Shown: positions 24,914 through 37,480, counted from the stretch's first letter. The stretch: 64,000 bases of DNA from Neodiprion pinetum (GCF_021155775.2 NC_060238.1:23342470-23406469), one strand, 5' to 3'. Notes: generated from the letters alone by a model not told the origin. Numbers and translations: made by a program.

Positions 24914-26275
24914 CTCGTTAAATTACGATTACGTGTTTCGTCTTATTCGTTTATTTATTTTCTCGATCGATTTCGACCTAAGAAGGAATTCGTTTACATT
25001 TGTTCTACGAATCTTAGGTACAAGTGATAACCGGTCCGAGATAAACGTCGAAGAAAAAACATTTATCTGCACAGTGTCTGTCAGAGACTCGTAATTTGTA
25101 TAAGGTTGAAAAACACAATTGTAAATGATGTGTGCATATAGCTGAACAGGATTAGTAAAGACGATTGCGTAATTCACTTGCGATTGTTAATAAACAGCGA
25201 CAAGTGCGAATTAAATCAATCGAAAAGAAAAGCGAACAGATGTTAAAAAAGGATTAATAACGCACCACGCGTCAAGATGCAAAATTGTTTTTCTTTTTTA
25301 TTATTGCTTAATCAATATTAACACCTGTAACACTTTGTATTTATTGCTAAGAAATTCTTACCAAGAACACAGGCTTGCAAAAATGAATTTTTTTCACCTG
25401 CGTGGGATGTTTCTGCCGAATGATACGTTTTTGAGTATGCTGAATCTAAAAATTGCTTCAATTTCTCTTCGTGACGTACGGTATTTTTGCAAAATAAAAA
25501 GTTTTTGCACGAAAAAAGCAGAACAATAATGAAAAAAAAAGCCACCATTCGAGAAATGACATTTGCACAGAATTTCTGCAATCAATAATAGGATACCAGA
25601 ATTTCTATTTAAACGGTAGTTTCACTCTAAATGAAGGTAAAAACACGAGTTCGATCAAAAATCTGATGGACGCGATGGAATTTTTCGAGCACTTTTCCTT
25701 GTTTCGGTGAATAAAAATCTAAAAAGTTTTTTGGTTGCAGACTTGTTTTCAATTCAATTCTTGATCAGTAGGACAATGTACCTAACACATATTTGCCGGC
25801 ACAACATTGTTGTTAATTTGGCACATCGAATCGACGTCATAATTGTCGCAATTTCTTCCGCGGGAGTATCTGCGTGTAGCGAATGATCGCCTACTGCAAT
25901 TCCCGCAGCGTTGGAAGTAAAGGGAGACTTTTAGAAGCGAAAGAGAAGAAGGAGAAGGTTTGAGGTATGCGGCTGTTGGCCAGCTCTGCGTACCTTCTGC
26001 GTAGTGAACCGTGCAGCTTACGTATATCAGGAACTAGGTAGCCTTGAGTGAGGATAGCCGGCTGTGACGCTGAGCAGAGGCAAAACAAGAGATGATAAAG
26101 CCAGACTTTGCGAATCGCGTAAATGCGTCTCAAAGTTCCTCGCGCACATTAACTTGGAAGCTTGGAATCCGAAGATGTAAGAGATGTGAAAAGAGGGAGA
26201 ACGGACGGAACGAATTCATTTTACCCTCCGTCAAGACCGAAGTCACTCATGGAGTGAAGTGGAGTCGAGTGGAAC
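22703..26275. other. Non-coding, microsatellite-rich
   Basis: No gene recognised. It includes (TA)n tracts at about 23388-23415 and 24016-24040, several T tracts, and a 30-base T tract at about 24881-24910. The 181-codon minus-strand frame at 24274-24819 contains a low-complexity phenylalanine stretch from a poly-A tract and no recognisable domain. Confidence 0.5.
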
Positions 26276-26690
26276 GACGGAAATTTATTGTTAGAACCGG
26301 ACCAACGACGTTGATCACTGATTGTGAGTGAAAAATGTAGTTCAACGTGGACGTGCAGTGCAGCCACAACCTTGGCTTATGGTTTGAGTTATCCAAAACA
26401 TGCTGCTATTCAAACATCGACACTTTTGATGCTTCATTTCGATACTCAAGTAAAGATTGAGGCGAATTCTTACCTACGTCAATTCACCTCAAGTGTATAG
26501 AAGTGAGAAAATTGATCAACGTGCGGTATTTACGATCATTCGGACCAACCGAAAAGCCAGGGTAGTGAAGATTATCGTTTATTGGAAATACCTCAACCGA
26601 AGCCAATCATGAAGACGGTAGAACGACAGAAATTTAGTATCATATCAATGATGTCGATCACCGATTGTGAGTGAAAAAAAAAATGGTTCA
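26276..26690 (+). repeat. Degenerate two-copy direct repeat, about 345-base spacing
   Basis: A block at about 26276-26336 ending GATCACTGATTGTGAGTGAA is repeated at about 26623-26680, ending GATCACCGATTGTGAGTGAA. The preceding ACGGAAATTTA and ACAGAAATTTA words also align. The pair suggests an old tandem duplication. No coding potential is apparent. Confidence 0.5.
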
Positions 26691-29420
26691 TCAATTGAAA
26701 TAACCGCAACGTCGGCATGAATTCCTGATCACCAGCAATCGTTATCGGAGCTCGAAAATGCCTCAAGATCGTGGTAAACCTTGACGGAAGGTTCGTTGAA
26801 GTTGAGAGCTTCGCAGAGTCTGCAATAGAATGCAGACGGACTCTGGTAGTACCGAAGAAAATTGGAAATTTCGACACGTTTGACAATAAAAATAGTACGA
26901 AACGCGGTACTCCTAGATAAACACCGATATCGAAAAATTTTTAACTTCAGTGATGGCCGCTGTCATTTCACGACGTTCAATGAGTGGGACAGCTGCGATG
27001 TTTGTGCCACGTCATAAGCGGTAGAACTGGATATCAGAACTAAATATGAGAATTCGATCACGCAACGTATGAGTGATGTTCGTCTTTTTTTTTTTGGGGG
27101 GGGGGGGGGGGGCAGAATTATTTGAAATAAAATAAATGACTCGTGTTAGCGCAACTGTGTTTGGAGAGCTCAAACGCTATGGAAACAAACACATTGACAT
27201 CGAACGTCAGGTTTTTGTAACATTGGTACCGAAGGTGGTCGGACCTATGATAAACCAACAAAAAAAAAAAAAATCGAGTCAATTCAAGACATGTGAAGAG
27301 GATGTTTAGAAATCAATCGGGTGTTAATAATCGAGTGAAACGGTTCAAAACTTGGTTTTCCATGTTTCTGGTAAAAGTCCGAACTTCCTCGATCCTTCAA
27401 ATTTTCAAATCCTTCAAATGTTTCCGTTCATTGGAATTACAAAAATCGTAGAATCCTTTGAACCTGTTTGAATTCAACTCAAGCATTCCCTTCGTAGTGG
27501 CAGTGAAAGTTTTCTAAACCGGGACCTCGCCCACGCAAACACGTCTGGGGTTTTCGTGTTAAACCTACGAGGCAATAAATCGGCATGGAAAAAAAAACAA
27601 AAGCGTGAACCCACTGAACCGCATATGTGTGCCACGGGACTGAGAATAATAGGGCCCACTGTTGGTTTCCACTAAAATTCCTACGACAGAGAGAGAGAGA
27701 GAGAGAGAGAGAGTCGTCGACGGACACGTGCGAGCCCGAAACACGTGGAAATCCTTAAACTCGATGGAGTGCAGCGAGGTCCAGACACCATGACGAAGGA
27801 CGAGAGGCCAAGGACATGTGGTGGCAAAAAGGTCGCGAGATTCGAAGAATTTTATATCCCTCCATGTCTTTTTATCCTAGCTTCCTATCTCACTTCTTTT
27901 CTTTACCTTTTTCCTTCTTTTTTTTTTTTTTTTTCTCTTCTGTTACTTTTTCTCCTTCCCCAACGTGCACTGTCAGCCGAAACAATACAGCCGCCGCCGC
28001 CATGCGGATGGGTTTTGGAGTCTGCACATGGGCTGATCCTGCGGTGAAATTTAATCCTCAGAAAAATGAATGAGAGCCGAGCTGAGAGATCGTCGAGATC
28101 GACTAGATCGTTCCTAAATCCCTGGAGGACCGAGGCATGAGGCTGGATCATATAAGTAGGTTCTAATATTATTCATCGTAATTTATTTGCCTCGAAGTTT
28201 TTTCCATCTGTTCTTTGTATACCGTTATCGAAAAGTTCCCTTATGATGTCGGAGCCTGGTTGTCGGCGCCATTTTATCACCACATAACCTAAGTTTTTCA
28301 TTTCGATGGTGGAAAATCGTGAATCTTGGAGTTTCAAACTGCTCGTGTTGCATAAATTAATGAAACGTAATTAATAAAATACCTTTTCTACTATCCGCAC
28401 GCGAAAAAACACGGTCAACGGTCAGCCGTTAGCCTGGTTGCATTAGTTTGATTTTTTCCCACCAGATGGCGAATTGCAAAAAAAATCAATACTCGTCGTA
28501 GGGTTTTTGAGGAAAAGGCGAGCGAATTTTTCTTGCTAATTTCTTTTAAAAATTTCTTCCCGGTTCTATTCAGTTACTAAAACCTGAATCGGTCAGCTTA
28601 TTAATTCTATGTTCGGTGCGAATTCAATTCGATTTGAAGAAAAATATGATCTGGAAAGAAGTCAGTCTAAGCTAATTTGTTTTGTCGACGAGAAAGAGTG
28701 AACTTGTTGCCTCAAAAAATCATATCCAATTACCGTGACAGAAAACTGACATTATCAGATTTTTTTTTTTTATGACAAAATAAACAAATTTCCTGGCAAT
28801 TCCAGGCTTATTCCACGATTCCTTTTGAATACCCTGACGTTTCCAGGTTTTCCAGGTGTTCCAGGTGCGTGGAAGCCCTGTACCGATACTTCTCGACCCA
28901 ACTCCCGTGTGAAAAATGAAATTTATCCGAGTGCGATCAGACCTCGGATCATTACCACGATCGTACCGACGATCCGAATCGAGTAGCTGGTATAACATTG
29001 CAGCTGATTCGATTTGACGTTCGGGTTACATCGCGATAATGCACCGCAGGTGTCAAGGGCTGGTGTCAAGTAGGAGTTGATATCTCAAACGCGTTACACC
29101 GCAGGTACGTGACGATCGTTCTTCCTTCGATCCCGGAGGTGTAGGTATCCGATTGTCGGGTGGTCTGCGGTCGAGGTCCGAGATATTATGAAGGTAAAAG
29201 GAACGGGTGAGGTTTTATCAATGGGCGAGTTCCTCGCCGAGTGACTCGCGAGGCGAGAAAGGCTGACAAAGGGAAATGGATCGAGTGTCGGAACGGTAAA
29301 CAGAAAGGCGGAATTATCCGCTGCAGACCTCGAAGCCTCGTCCGAAATCCCTCATGCTGCAAGACGCGTTCCGACGATGCCCGAACAAAACCATCAGCAA
29401 ATAGTAGATTGGACAACCAG
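26691..29420. other. Non-coding
   Basis: No gene recognised. It holds a G homopolymer at about 27096-27112, (GA)n at 27689-27712 and a T tract at about 27918-27934. TTCCAGG words recur around 28843-28866. Confidence 0.5.
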
Positions 29421-29870
29421 TGCGCAAAATAGACGATTCGCGCACGTTTCGAGTACACAGTTTTTCTCAACCAAGTGTGGAAAATTCTATTTTTCGTACC
29501 CAAACGCGTGCGAAAAACAGTTCATTCCCGTACCGGTGCGCAAAATAGTACATTCCCGAACTGGTGCGGGAATCGAATCGAAATATCATATCTGCGCTAC
29601 ATCTGTCAGCAACTCAACTACCTTGTCATTTTTATGAACACTAGTGCTTAAAAGTCGATCTCTACGCAACGGGTGCTTGGAAAAACTACACGATATTCTA
29701 GTTTTTGACGGAAGGTTGGACGGAAAATAGGATTTGTGGCACTCGCGCATACAAGGACTTGCCACGAGAATAATTATTTTTGTAGAGTAATTAGATATTT
29801 CGATTCCGTTTCCGCATTAGTGCGCCAATGTGGTATTTTTCGCACTTGGTTAGGAAAGATGAAACTTACG
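29421..29870. repeat. Possible decayed inverted-repeat element
   Basis: CTCAACCAAGTGTGGAAAATTC near 29467 has a reverse-complement partner near 29835-29857, with CGCACTTGGTTAGGAAAG. GCGCAAAATAG words recur at 29423 and 29539. The boundaries are uncertain. Confidence 0.35.
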
Positions 29871-32576
29871 CTCTGCAGGTTCCAATCCACCTGAAACAAT
29901 TTTCGCAAAAAAACGTTGTCCTAATTTGGTCAATTTTAATTCAAACCCCCTTTCACCCACTGTCGAAGCTACTCACTCCTCAATTCGTTGAAATCCACGC
30001 ATCGTACTTACGGCAAATTTCCATCGTTTAAAAATATCGCGATGTATATAAAAGTATTTTCTTAAATCTCCGTGATAGGACGAGCTGAAGACAAGTGGCT
30101 GAGATAATTTTGACAAAAAAATTAAGGCAACGAGGAAACAATCCACCCTTAAGTAGCTTAGAAAAGTAGCCTAAGCTGAAGGTGCGATATGAAAATACGC
30201 GTAGAAAAGTATGCCTAGATCAGTTCCCTGAACTTGAGATGCCTCTGATGTTAGTCACTGGAAGCACGATACATTTAAGCAAGCAGACGCGTGCTATCGA
30301 GCTTCTCTATAACTGCAGTATTTCACCCAACCATATTAACGTTTCTCTGCTTACGTGTGTGTGGTTTTTTTTCCTCCAGTTTTTTTTTTTTTTTCTTCTT
30401 CCATCTTTTTTTTTTTATCTCTCTCGCCGCATTGCTCAGACATATCTGCGACGGCGGAATTCCGTGGGGAAAGAACTTTTCTTTCTTATTTGTTTTCGTT
30501 TACACTAAAGTGTTTTCCGACCAGCAGTACGAAATAAAAGGGGATGGATGGGTTACATCATCATGATAAAACTTCGACCTTATCTCCCCTCGAACCTTCT
30601 CGAAATTATTCAACACAAATACCTATGGATAAATAATCACGTTTACAGTGATTTTTAGAATCGACCGAACCAGACCGGATATGTTTCTAAACAAAAGAAG
30701 AATGAAAAAAAAATGAAAAAAAAAAACAATAATTACAATGAACGATTGAAAAGGAAAAAAAATATGGAAAAGGGAGGAAAAATTAAATTCGACCGTCGCG
30801 TTGATTATCGTACGTTGAAGTAGCCGCGTTTTATGCAGAGGTGCAGGCGAGACCTCGACACGTTCTTTAATACCCGGCATCTTTCGTTAACTGCTTTTAA
30901 TTGCCGTGTAATTAAGATTAATGCAAAGGCATGCGGGTGCCGCGTATAATAGACGTAAATACCTTCACCCACGTGTCGCTGTGTGCGTGTCGAAACTATT
31001 CGTCCACATTATATGCATACATGCAAGGTACTATTGGACCCCATCTCGCGTGATATCATTTCGACCGAGTTGAACCGAACCGAACTGTTATATTAATTTG
31101 TGAGTCAAGAATGCAGAGCTGCATTGGAAGCGAAGAGAGTTATGGTTAGAAAATGAAAAAATATTTTTCTTGCGGTTCGTTTTTTTTTTTTTTTTTTTTT
31201 TTTACTCTCATTCACCACGAGGGAGGGTAAAATAAAGCGATAAGCGATCAAAGTACGCTCGGATATGTTATTACAAAAATATCCGTACTCGGTAAAATTG
31301 TCAGTTTCGACGGTGAAAATTTTCTCGCAGTGAAAAATGAATCTCTTGGGATATAAATATACGATCTTCCAAAACTTTGGAGTATTTACAACCCGGGATT
31401 CAAATATTTTGCTCTTTTTCGCGAAGAAATGTTTAGCACAACAATCCGAAATCAGATTGGAGATGGTATTGCGAAATCAGATCTCTGCGGTGAAATTATT
31501 TTTTTTTTTGTTTTTTTTTTTTTTAATTTCAAATGCAAAATGGGTTTTTCGCGTATTTTAAATGGAGTGAAAAACATTTATCGTTTCAAAAACGATTTTC
31601 AGTACTGTCAAGACGTACGATCAAATGTCACAGGTTTTTTGTACTGTTTCATTGTTTGTTTAATTTCATAAGAAATATTTTTTAGTTCATTGTAAAGAAA
31701 TGGTGGATTTTTCATTATTCTTATGCTGTTTTTTTAACTTTTTTATACAAAAACCTTGTATTTTGCAAGAATACTGTACGGGATGGAGGAAAATGGAAGT
31801 CATTATTGGATTCAGCAGGCTCTAGAATATAATAATTACCAAAAACCTTCCATGCAGCTGAAATAAAATATTTCTTTGCAGACATGTCTAGTTTCAAAGA
31901 CAGAGTCCAATGAGATTTAATTATTCGGCGCATGCGCGGTTCATTTTCAACTTTATATATATATATATGTATATGTATATATACCGAAGGGGCCAGTCAG
32001 TTGAGTCGCATGCCGGTGAAATTGCCCCATTATTACTTTATCCATTCGCCTTTAGGAGCGCAACTCAATCGTATATATAGGCGTGTAATTTGTGTTTTTA
32101 TGCGAACGATTCGTTTGTTTGCGTTCGTAGTGAAGCGTTTGCTCGTCTATTTGCCGCTGCATAGAAATGAAAATTCTCGTGAAAGAAACGAGATTAGGAT
32201 ACATGTTTGATTAAAAGAGCGAGCTTATGAAGTGAAAATTTGATTAATTTGACAAGTTTGTTTATAAACCGCACACGTAACTATTATAACTGTATACACT
32301 ATGCTGCACACTTCGGTGTATAAAATTGATTCTGCACTGTGCACGATGCACTTAACGACAGGCACTTAAAGTAAATGCATTCACTCCATTTTCTGGTCCA
32401 CTGTGCTGCGTATGCTGTTCTGTTATCTTCAACCGCTGTTTTTAGACAGGGCAGTTGGTGGAGCAACGGATTAATGAGCTAATTTCATAACGAATAAACG
32501 GTATTTTATACCCGTACAAACAGTTGGATTCATATAAGTGTATAATTAAATATTTTCGCCAAATTTTCGATCCATC
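29871..32576. other. Non-coding, AT-rich
   Basis: No gene recognised. T tracts lie near 30380, 30406, 31180-31203 and 31499-31523. A TATA-rich stretch is at about 31957-31982. A regulatory candidate at 30895-30936 is listed separately. Confidence 0.5.
30895..30936. promoter_or_regulatory. Candidate homeodomain/POU site cluster
   Basis: TTTTAATTGCC, TGTAATTAAGATTAATG and an overlapping ATGCAAA octamer-like word lie within about 40 bases, inside a locally less repetitive stretch. This is the kind of arrangement seen in insect enhancers. It rests on word matching alone. Confidence 0.25.
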
Positions 32577-33082
32577 CGAAATTCCGAATTGGAAAAATTT
32601 CGAAAGCGCCGAATTCTGAATTTTTTCGTCGTAAAACTTAAAGTAAAGAAATCAAACCACATTTACGAAACATCGAAGAAAGTGCGAAGTACCGAAAGGG
32701 TTAAATTCCGAAAAGACAAAATGCCAAAGGGACGTAACTCCAAGTCAAAGTTCCAAAAGTGCGAAAGTGAGAAAATTTCAAAATCGAAAGATCCAAGATT
32801 TTGAGTTCTGTGAATTTCTGACTCGGCGAAATTTCAGCACTTCGATGTTTCTTTTTTTTTGGATTTTCAATATTTTTACGTTCGGAATCCTGGTCATGCG
32901 GATTTTCGGAATGTCGCTCTATCGTGACTTGAATTTTCAGAATCTTGCATTTCGGAACTCTGAGTCGTCGCATTTCCGATCATTCGAAACTTTGTCGTTT
33001 TTCCAAAGTTTTATTTCTTCACTTCAAGTTTCGCCACCAAATAATTCGTAAGATTTCAAATTCGAAACTTCAAACTGCCCCA
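32577..33082. repeat. Family B element, copy 4 (about 506 bp)
   Basis: The left side has GAAATTCCGAATTGG and TTTCGAAAGCGCCGAATTC. The right side has CACTTCAAGTTTCGCCACC and CGAAACTTCAAACTGCCCC. The outermost Gs of the left terminus are lost. The interior shows repeated CCGAAAAGAC-like and TTCGGAA-like words in inverted halves. Non-coding. Confidence 0.7.
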
Positions 33083-33640
33083 TTCGATCACCAAGTTATT
33101 ATCCCGTTGGAGGTAGTTCGTCAATTGTGTTTCGCTGCATTGAATCCTAAATCGATCCTAATTGCTAACGGATTGAAAATAACGCCAGACTAATTAGAAA
33201 TAATATCGCCAGGTTGTTCAACCGTCGATACAACGCTGCGGGGAAAGTTGATTTCACACGGTCGGACCGTGCCGAGCAACGAGTTAAATGGCGCTAATTA
33301 CGAAGCGATAATTAATTATCGCTCTTCGATATATGTGTACCTACAATATACTTATAACGTATGCACATGATGCGCGGGGATAACTCGCTGCTAATTATCT
33401 CCTCCCTTCCTTCAATTTATTTTACCTCAACGAGCGGCGGTCGCTGCAAAATTTCCCAACCTTTTATACCTACTTTTACTGCTCACGATCGTCGATCAAT
33501 AATTGATCGCGATAAGACGCAGTCTAGTCGTCAAAATCATCGACAGGAAAACGCGGAATTCATGTAATCGCGGAGACAGCCAACAAACGTGATTCGTTAC
33601 TTAGGCGAGCACACGTTATACACAGATGACTAATTAGTTG
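33083..33640. promoter_or_regulatory. Cluster of TAATTA-type sites, candidate enhancer
   Basis: Seven TAATTA or TAATTG words occur in about 500 bases: near 33158, 33191, 33294, 33308, 33392, 33499 and 33630. Two are palindromic: an 18-base perfect palindrome GCGATAATTAATTATCGC at 33305-33322 and ACTAATTAGT at 33629-33638. These match homeodomain monomer and dimer sites. The cluster lies about 1.1-1.7 kb upstream of the CpG-rich putative promoter at 34.8 kb. TAATTA is common in AT-rich DNA, so density alone is only suggestive. Confidence 0.3.
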
Positions 33641-33863
33641 TGCGAAATTCAATCTGTGCACTCTTAAGAATGAACAGGCTGGATCGTCCGAAGGCTGAAT
33701 CAACGTTTAGAGAAAGTGGAACCCCGTTAATTTAAATCCTCAACATCTTCGAACGGTTTCTTTTTCCTATAAATTTCGATACGGACGTTGGGATCAATTT
33801 ATCCTCAAGTTATTCCGAGTTTTCAAATTGTACGAGTGTTGGTTCTCATACTTTACATTAAGG

Positions 33864-34034
33864 CTGAAACAAGTAACGCTGACGTAACTCTATAACGAAA
33901 AATTATGGACAAAAAAAAGTCACTAGTTTGTACTTTAACAGTGACTTATGAAATAAAATGAAATTAAACGAAACGAGTAACGTTAACGTAAATGGATGAC
34001 GAAAGATTGGGGACAAAAACGTCACTAGTTCCTA
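33864..34034 (+). repeat. Two-unit degenerate tandem repeat, about 104-base period
   Basis: A unit starting GAAACAAGTAACGCTGACGT and continuing to AAAGTCACTAGTTTGT is followed by a second, starting GAAACGAGTAACGTTAACGT and ending AACGTCACTAGTTCCT. Related GTTAACGT words occur near 57443 and 61080. Confidence 0.65.
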
Positions 34035-34301
34035 GAATCCTTGGGGAATTCATTGATTATTTTGTTTTGCGTGCCAGCCTCGTTCTCTGACTGTACTTTA
34101 GTTGTTTTTTTTTTTTTTTATTTCTTTTTTATTTTTTGATTGCAATTTATATTATCCCTAGAACTAAGTTATCGTACTCTCCACTGTGATTTACTTTACA
34201 TTTTTCGACTACTATTTTAATGTAATTTTCTCTTATTCAACACCTTGTATTATTTTATCGGCTGGTTAAGAAATTTGTCCAACATTGCTACGGACACAAT
34301 G

Positions 34302-34378
34302 CTATCCATCCGTCCATCCGTATATCCTTCCATTTGTCTATCTACCTCTCCGTCTATCCATATTTATATTTATCCATC
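34302..34378. repeat. TCCATCYG-like pyrimidine microsatellite
   Basis: Imperfect CCATCCGT, CCATCTA and CTATCCAT words run for about 75 bases. Confidence 0.6.
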
Positions 34379-34380
34379 TA

Positions 34381-34653
34381 CAGTAACTAGAAAAATTCAG
34401 TAAAACAGGTATCGTTAAAAAAAAAAAAAAAAAAAACTGTCCGAATATTGTTGGAATTACGAAAAACGAGCTATCGTCGATACTTTTTTGGTAATAGCAA
34501 CGCAAAATCAGTTTCTTCGGTTTAATCTACTTTTTTTTGTTAGTTAAACAAGGCTTTAACGTAAATTTATCGTTGCACAAGCGTTAAATTCTCGCAACAG
34601 TTACAAGAAAATATAGCAACAGCTATCGTAGTGAGAAAGGATAGCAACGGATA
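34381..34653 (-). repeat. Family A MITE, copy 3 (truncated)
   Basis: In reverse orientation, the segment CAGTAACTAGAAAAATTCAG through AAGGATAGCAACGGATA matches copies 1 and 6. It keeps the AACAAGGCTTTAACG and CGCAACAGTTACAAG blocks. The family's left terminal ~150 bases are missing where a (GTT)n tract begins. It also contains an A tract of about 18 bases. Confidence 0.75.
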
Positions 34654-34654
34654 C

Positions 34655-34662
34655 GTTGTTGC

Positions 34663-34693
<31 letters not shown>
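34655..34693. repeat. (GTT)n microsatellite
   Basis: About 13 GTT units with one GCT interruption, directly at the truncated edge of the family A copy. A C homopolymer (about 34727-34739) and a (CT)n tract (about 34754-34773) follow. Confidence 0.9.
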
Positions 34694-34694
<1 letters not shown>

Positions 34695-34779
34695 TCCGAT
34701 TAACGAGCCCCTCGGTGAACAACTCCCCCCCCCCCCCCCTCCTTCATTTTATTCTCTCTCTCTCTCTCTCTCTCCCTCG

Positions 34780-35160
34780 CACGCATCGTAAAGAGAGGCG
34801 GCTCACACGCGTCGAACAGCTGTGTGTCTCGAGTCCGCGTAGAATTCGGAACGGTTCGGAATCCTCGGCGCTGATCGTGAGGGCGACTAGCAAGCAAGCA
34901 GCCAGCCGTTCCTGCCGTTCGCCTCCCTCTCCTCCGTTCCTCGCTTGTCGCTCGCCTGCCGCTTTAGTATCGCCGTGACCGTCGCGCGAGGCGAACGAAC
35001 GAACGGGCGAATCGCCGATCGAAGAGCGGGCAAATCTCGCACTCGTCGCAACTCTCTGACGTTTCTCTGCGGTTTGTGAATAGTGATTTTTAACACGCAA
35101 CGCCCACTTCGGGCGAATCAAATTCAAACATCGCCCTTGTCGATTTCGACCTTGGAGTAT
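34780..35160 (+). promoter_or_regulatory. CpG-richer tract, putative TATA-less promoter and leader
   Basis: Within AT-rich surroundings this 380-base tract is distinctly GC- and CpG-rich, with many CGAACG, GCGTCG and CGCC words. Both strands lack a meaningful ORF. No TATA box or clear initiator was seen. It is followed 400 bases later by an acceptor-donor-bounded candidate exon. The combination is typical of a dispersed promoter with a non-coding first exon. Strand is assigned only from the downstream exon signals. Confidence 0.35.
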
Positions 35161-35558
35161 TTATCCCCGAATATACAGGTCTCGGACGCGAAGGAGAACC
35201 TAAATTATCAAAAAAAAACACTCACGGCTTATTCCAATTTGACGCAGGAATGAAAGGAAATTTGGCACAAATTCGACGAATCTGTTATCACGATTTATTA
35301 GAATACGTGCCGTTTGTTCGCTGTCGCGTCTAGTGATATTGAATCGAAGTGTTTTTCTTCGGAATTGCCTATGGAATGAGATACGCGGACTTCTTATACA
35401 TCGTAGTCAAAATCGACCGGGGCATCCCTTGATACCCGTTGTAAACAACCCTGTTGTTGTTTCTTTGTTTTTTTTTTTTTTTTTCTTTCATTCCGTGCAC
35501 CCGAGTGTCCGGTAACCATATTCTTATCTCTTTTTTTTTCTCTAACTATAAAACACAG

Positions 35559-35846
35559 GCACAGGTACCGAAATACGTTGAAACACGTGAGTCGGGTGCT
35601 TCTTCGATATCGATCACAGTGTTTTGTCTTTCGATGCAACGGCGTTACTCGGTTGTTTAAACCGTAGTTCAAGTGCGGCCAAGTTCAGACGATCACGTAT
35701 CGTCTAATGTTCCACAATTACGAATCGCAATTCCACGGATACAGTGACATACGGTGTGTAACAAGTTAACGGATATCACCATCGGATTATACTGATTCAT
35801 CGAGATTCTCTACCGCTGCTGTTGCTTACTGGAAAACATCATCCAG
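35559..35846 (+). other. Candidate 5' untranslated exon
   Basis: A polypyrimidine tract (TCTCTTTTTTTTTCTCTAAC) and ACACAG precede 35559, making a good acceptor. ATCCAG followed by GTAAGAGG at 35847 makes a good donor. The 288-base interval is of mixed composition with little low-complexity sequence and carries only short ORFs, so it would be untranslated leader. Alternatively transcription could start within it. If spliced to the coding exon at 49205, the intron would be 13,358 bases. That link is inference. Confidence 0.35.
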
Positions 35847-36525
35847 GTAAGAGGTTAGTTACTTAGTTAGTCTACGATATACCGTTGATTAACTCTCGCC
35901 AACTTCAGGAGGGTCAAGATGTGTATAAAGAACGTGTATCGTCCTCGTCACCTGTTGATCGATCCTCGCGCTGTTTTACCGACGATTGTCGGCAAAGAGT
36001 ATTGAAAACACACGTGACGAGCTATCACGTTGAAATTAGTAACATTACCGTAACGATTCCTGCTGCGAAAAAATCGTTATCTCGCGATTTTTGAACCGTT
36101 TGAAAAATTCGGTAAACAGAAACGAAACTTACTTGATATATGGCAATCCTGGTTTCTTAAAAATTCATTGTAAAAATAAATAATATAGTGTTTTTTATTC
36201 CCCAATATTTCGTCACGACAACGTCGCCAACTTCAGACCTCGCGCCAAATCGAAGAGACGATTACAATATACGGTACGAAAATCGATTCCGTTATTTGTT
36301 ACACGACGCAACAGACTAAAAATTGTATCATTTTTTTTTTTTAATCGCCGTCGCATCTCTTAGCTTGGCTAGCAGCTATTTGCCGTATTCTTTTACATAC
36401 GTAAATACCTACGAACATGCATGATACATGGCAGGGTACGCGATAAGTGGGTTATATATGCGTAAGTACACCACGGATAAACAGTTCCCCCATGTAACAC
36501 ACACACACATATATATATATATGTA
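35847..36525. other. Non-coding, putative intron start
   Basis: AT-rich sequence with a T tract near 36330 and an (AC)n/(AT)n tract at 36498-36522. No coding potential recognised. Confidence 0.5.
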
Positions 36526-37029
36526 TATGAGGTATTCCATGCCAACTGAGAGGACATTTTCCCTGACCCCCGCCAATTTCCTTCATTATTTTTTATATGA
36601 TTTTACAACCTAAAAAAAGCACTCACAATTTTTTTCAGATTTTTCGTTCCAACCATTCTTTTTTAAAAAATTTTACAAAACCTTTCATGGTCCTAAAAAA
36701 AAAAAAAACGCCATTTTTTTTTATTTTTGTTTACAAAAATTAACATAATTTCTAGGTCCCAAAACAAACATTTTGAGCCATAGTTCAGAGTGGAGAAATG
36801 ATTTTTTGTATTTTTTAAATATTTTTTCAGAGGAATAATTTTTCTTATTTTGTACGTATAAAGAACATATGTTATGTTTGTAACATTTTTTAAAAAAGAA
36901 TGGTTGGGACGAAAAACATGAATGGATGGCGAGTGATTTTTTTACGCTGTAGAATCATATAAAAAATAATGAAGCAAATTGGCGGGGGTCAGGGAAAATG
37001 TCCTCTCAGTTGGCACGGAATATCTCATA
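36526..37029. repeat. Long palindromic element C1 (504 bp)
   Basis: The left arm TATGAGGTATTCCATGCCAA and the right arm's reverse complement TATGAGATATTCCGTGCCAA match. The homology continues for about 145 bases, including GAGGACATTTTCCCTGACCC, the ATTATTTTTTATATGATT block and CCAACCATTCTTTTTTAAA. An AT-rich spacer separates the arms. Non-coding. The end sequence resembles that of the element at 37481-37648. Confidence 0.85.
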
Positions 37030-37480
37030 CATATACATATACACGTACATAAACAACAGAAAGACGAGAGAGCGGCTTATCTCTTCCTCTCTCAACTTCT
37101 CCCCATTATACCCATAATGCTGGCCATGCCTGTGCTCTTTCTTTTATCTCTCTCTCTCTCTAACGTATTCACGTATGAATTACAATAACACAAGTTCAAC
37201 ACATAATTGTTGGCTTCGTTATATCATCGCGTGCTATTGTAATCGTACAATGATGATTTATTTTAACTCCTTTTCTTCTATTCACCGCATTGGCGCTACT
37301 TTCGTACTACAAGGTATTGTCATTGTTTGGTATAAAATACTTCGGCTCTGCATCTTTATCGAGCGAGTAAGCGTGAAATCTTATCTATCGTATATCGTTG
37401 AGGAACGGAAGTGGCCGTTACACGTGGCTTCCGCTCGTCTACTTCCTTTTATATTGGTATATACTTGCCTTGTTATTACA

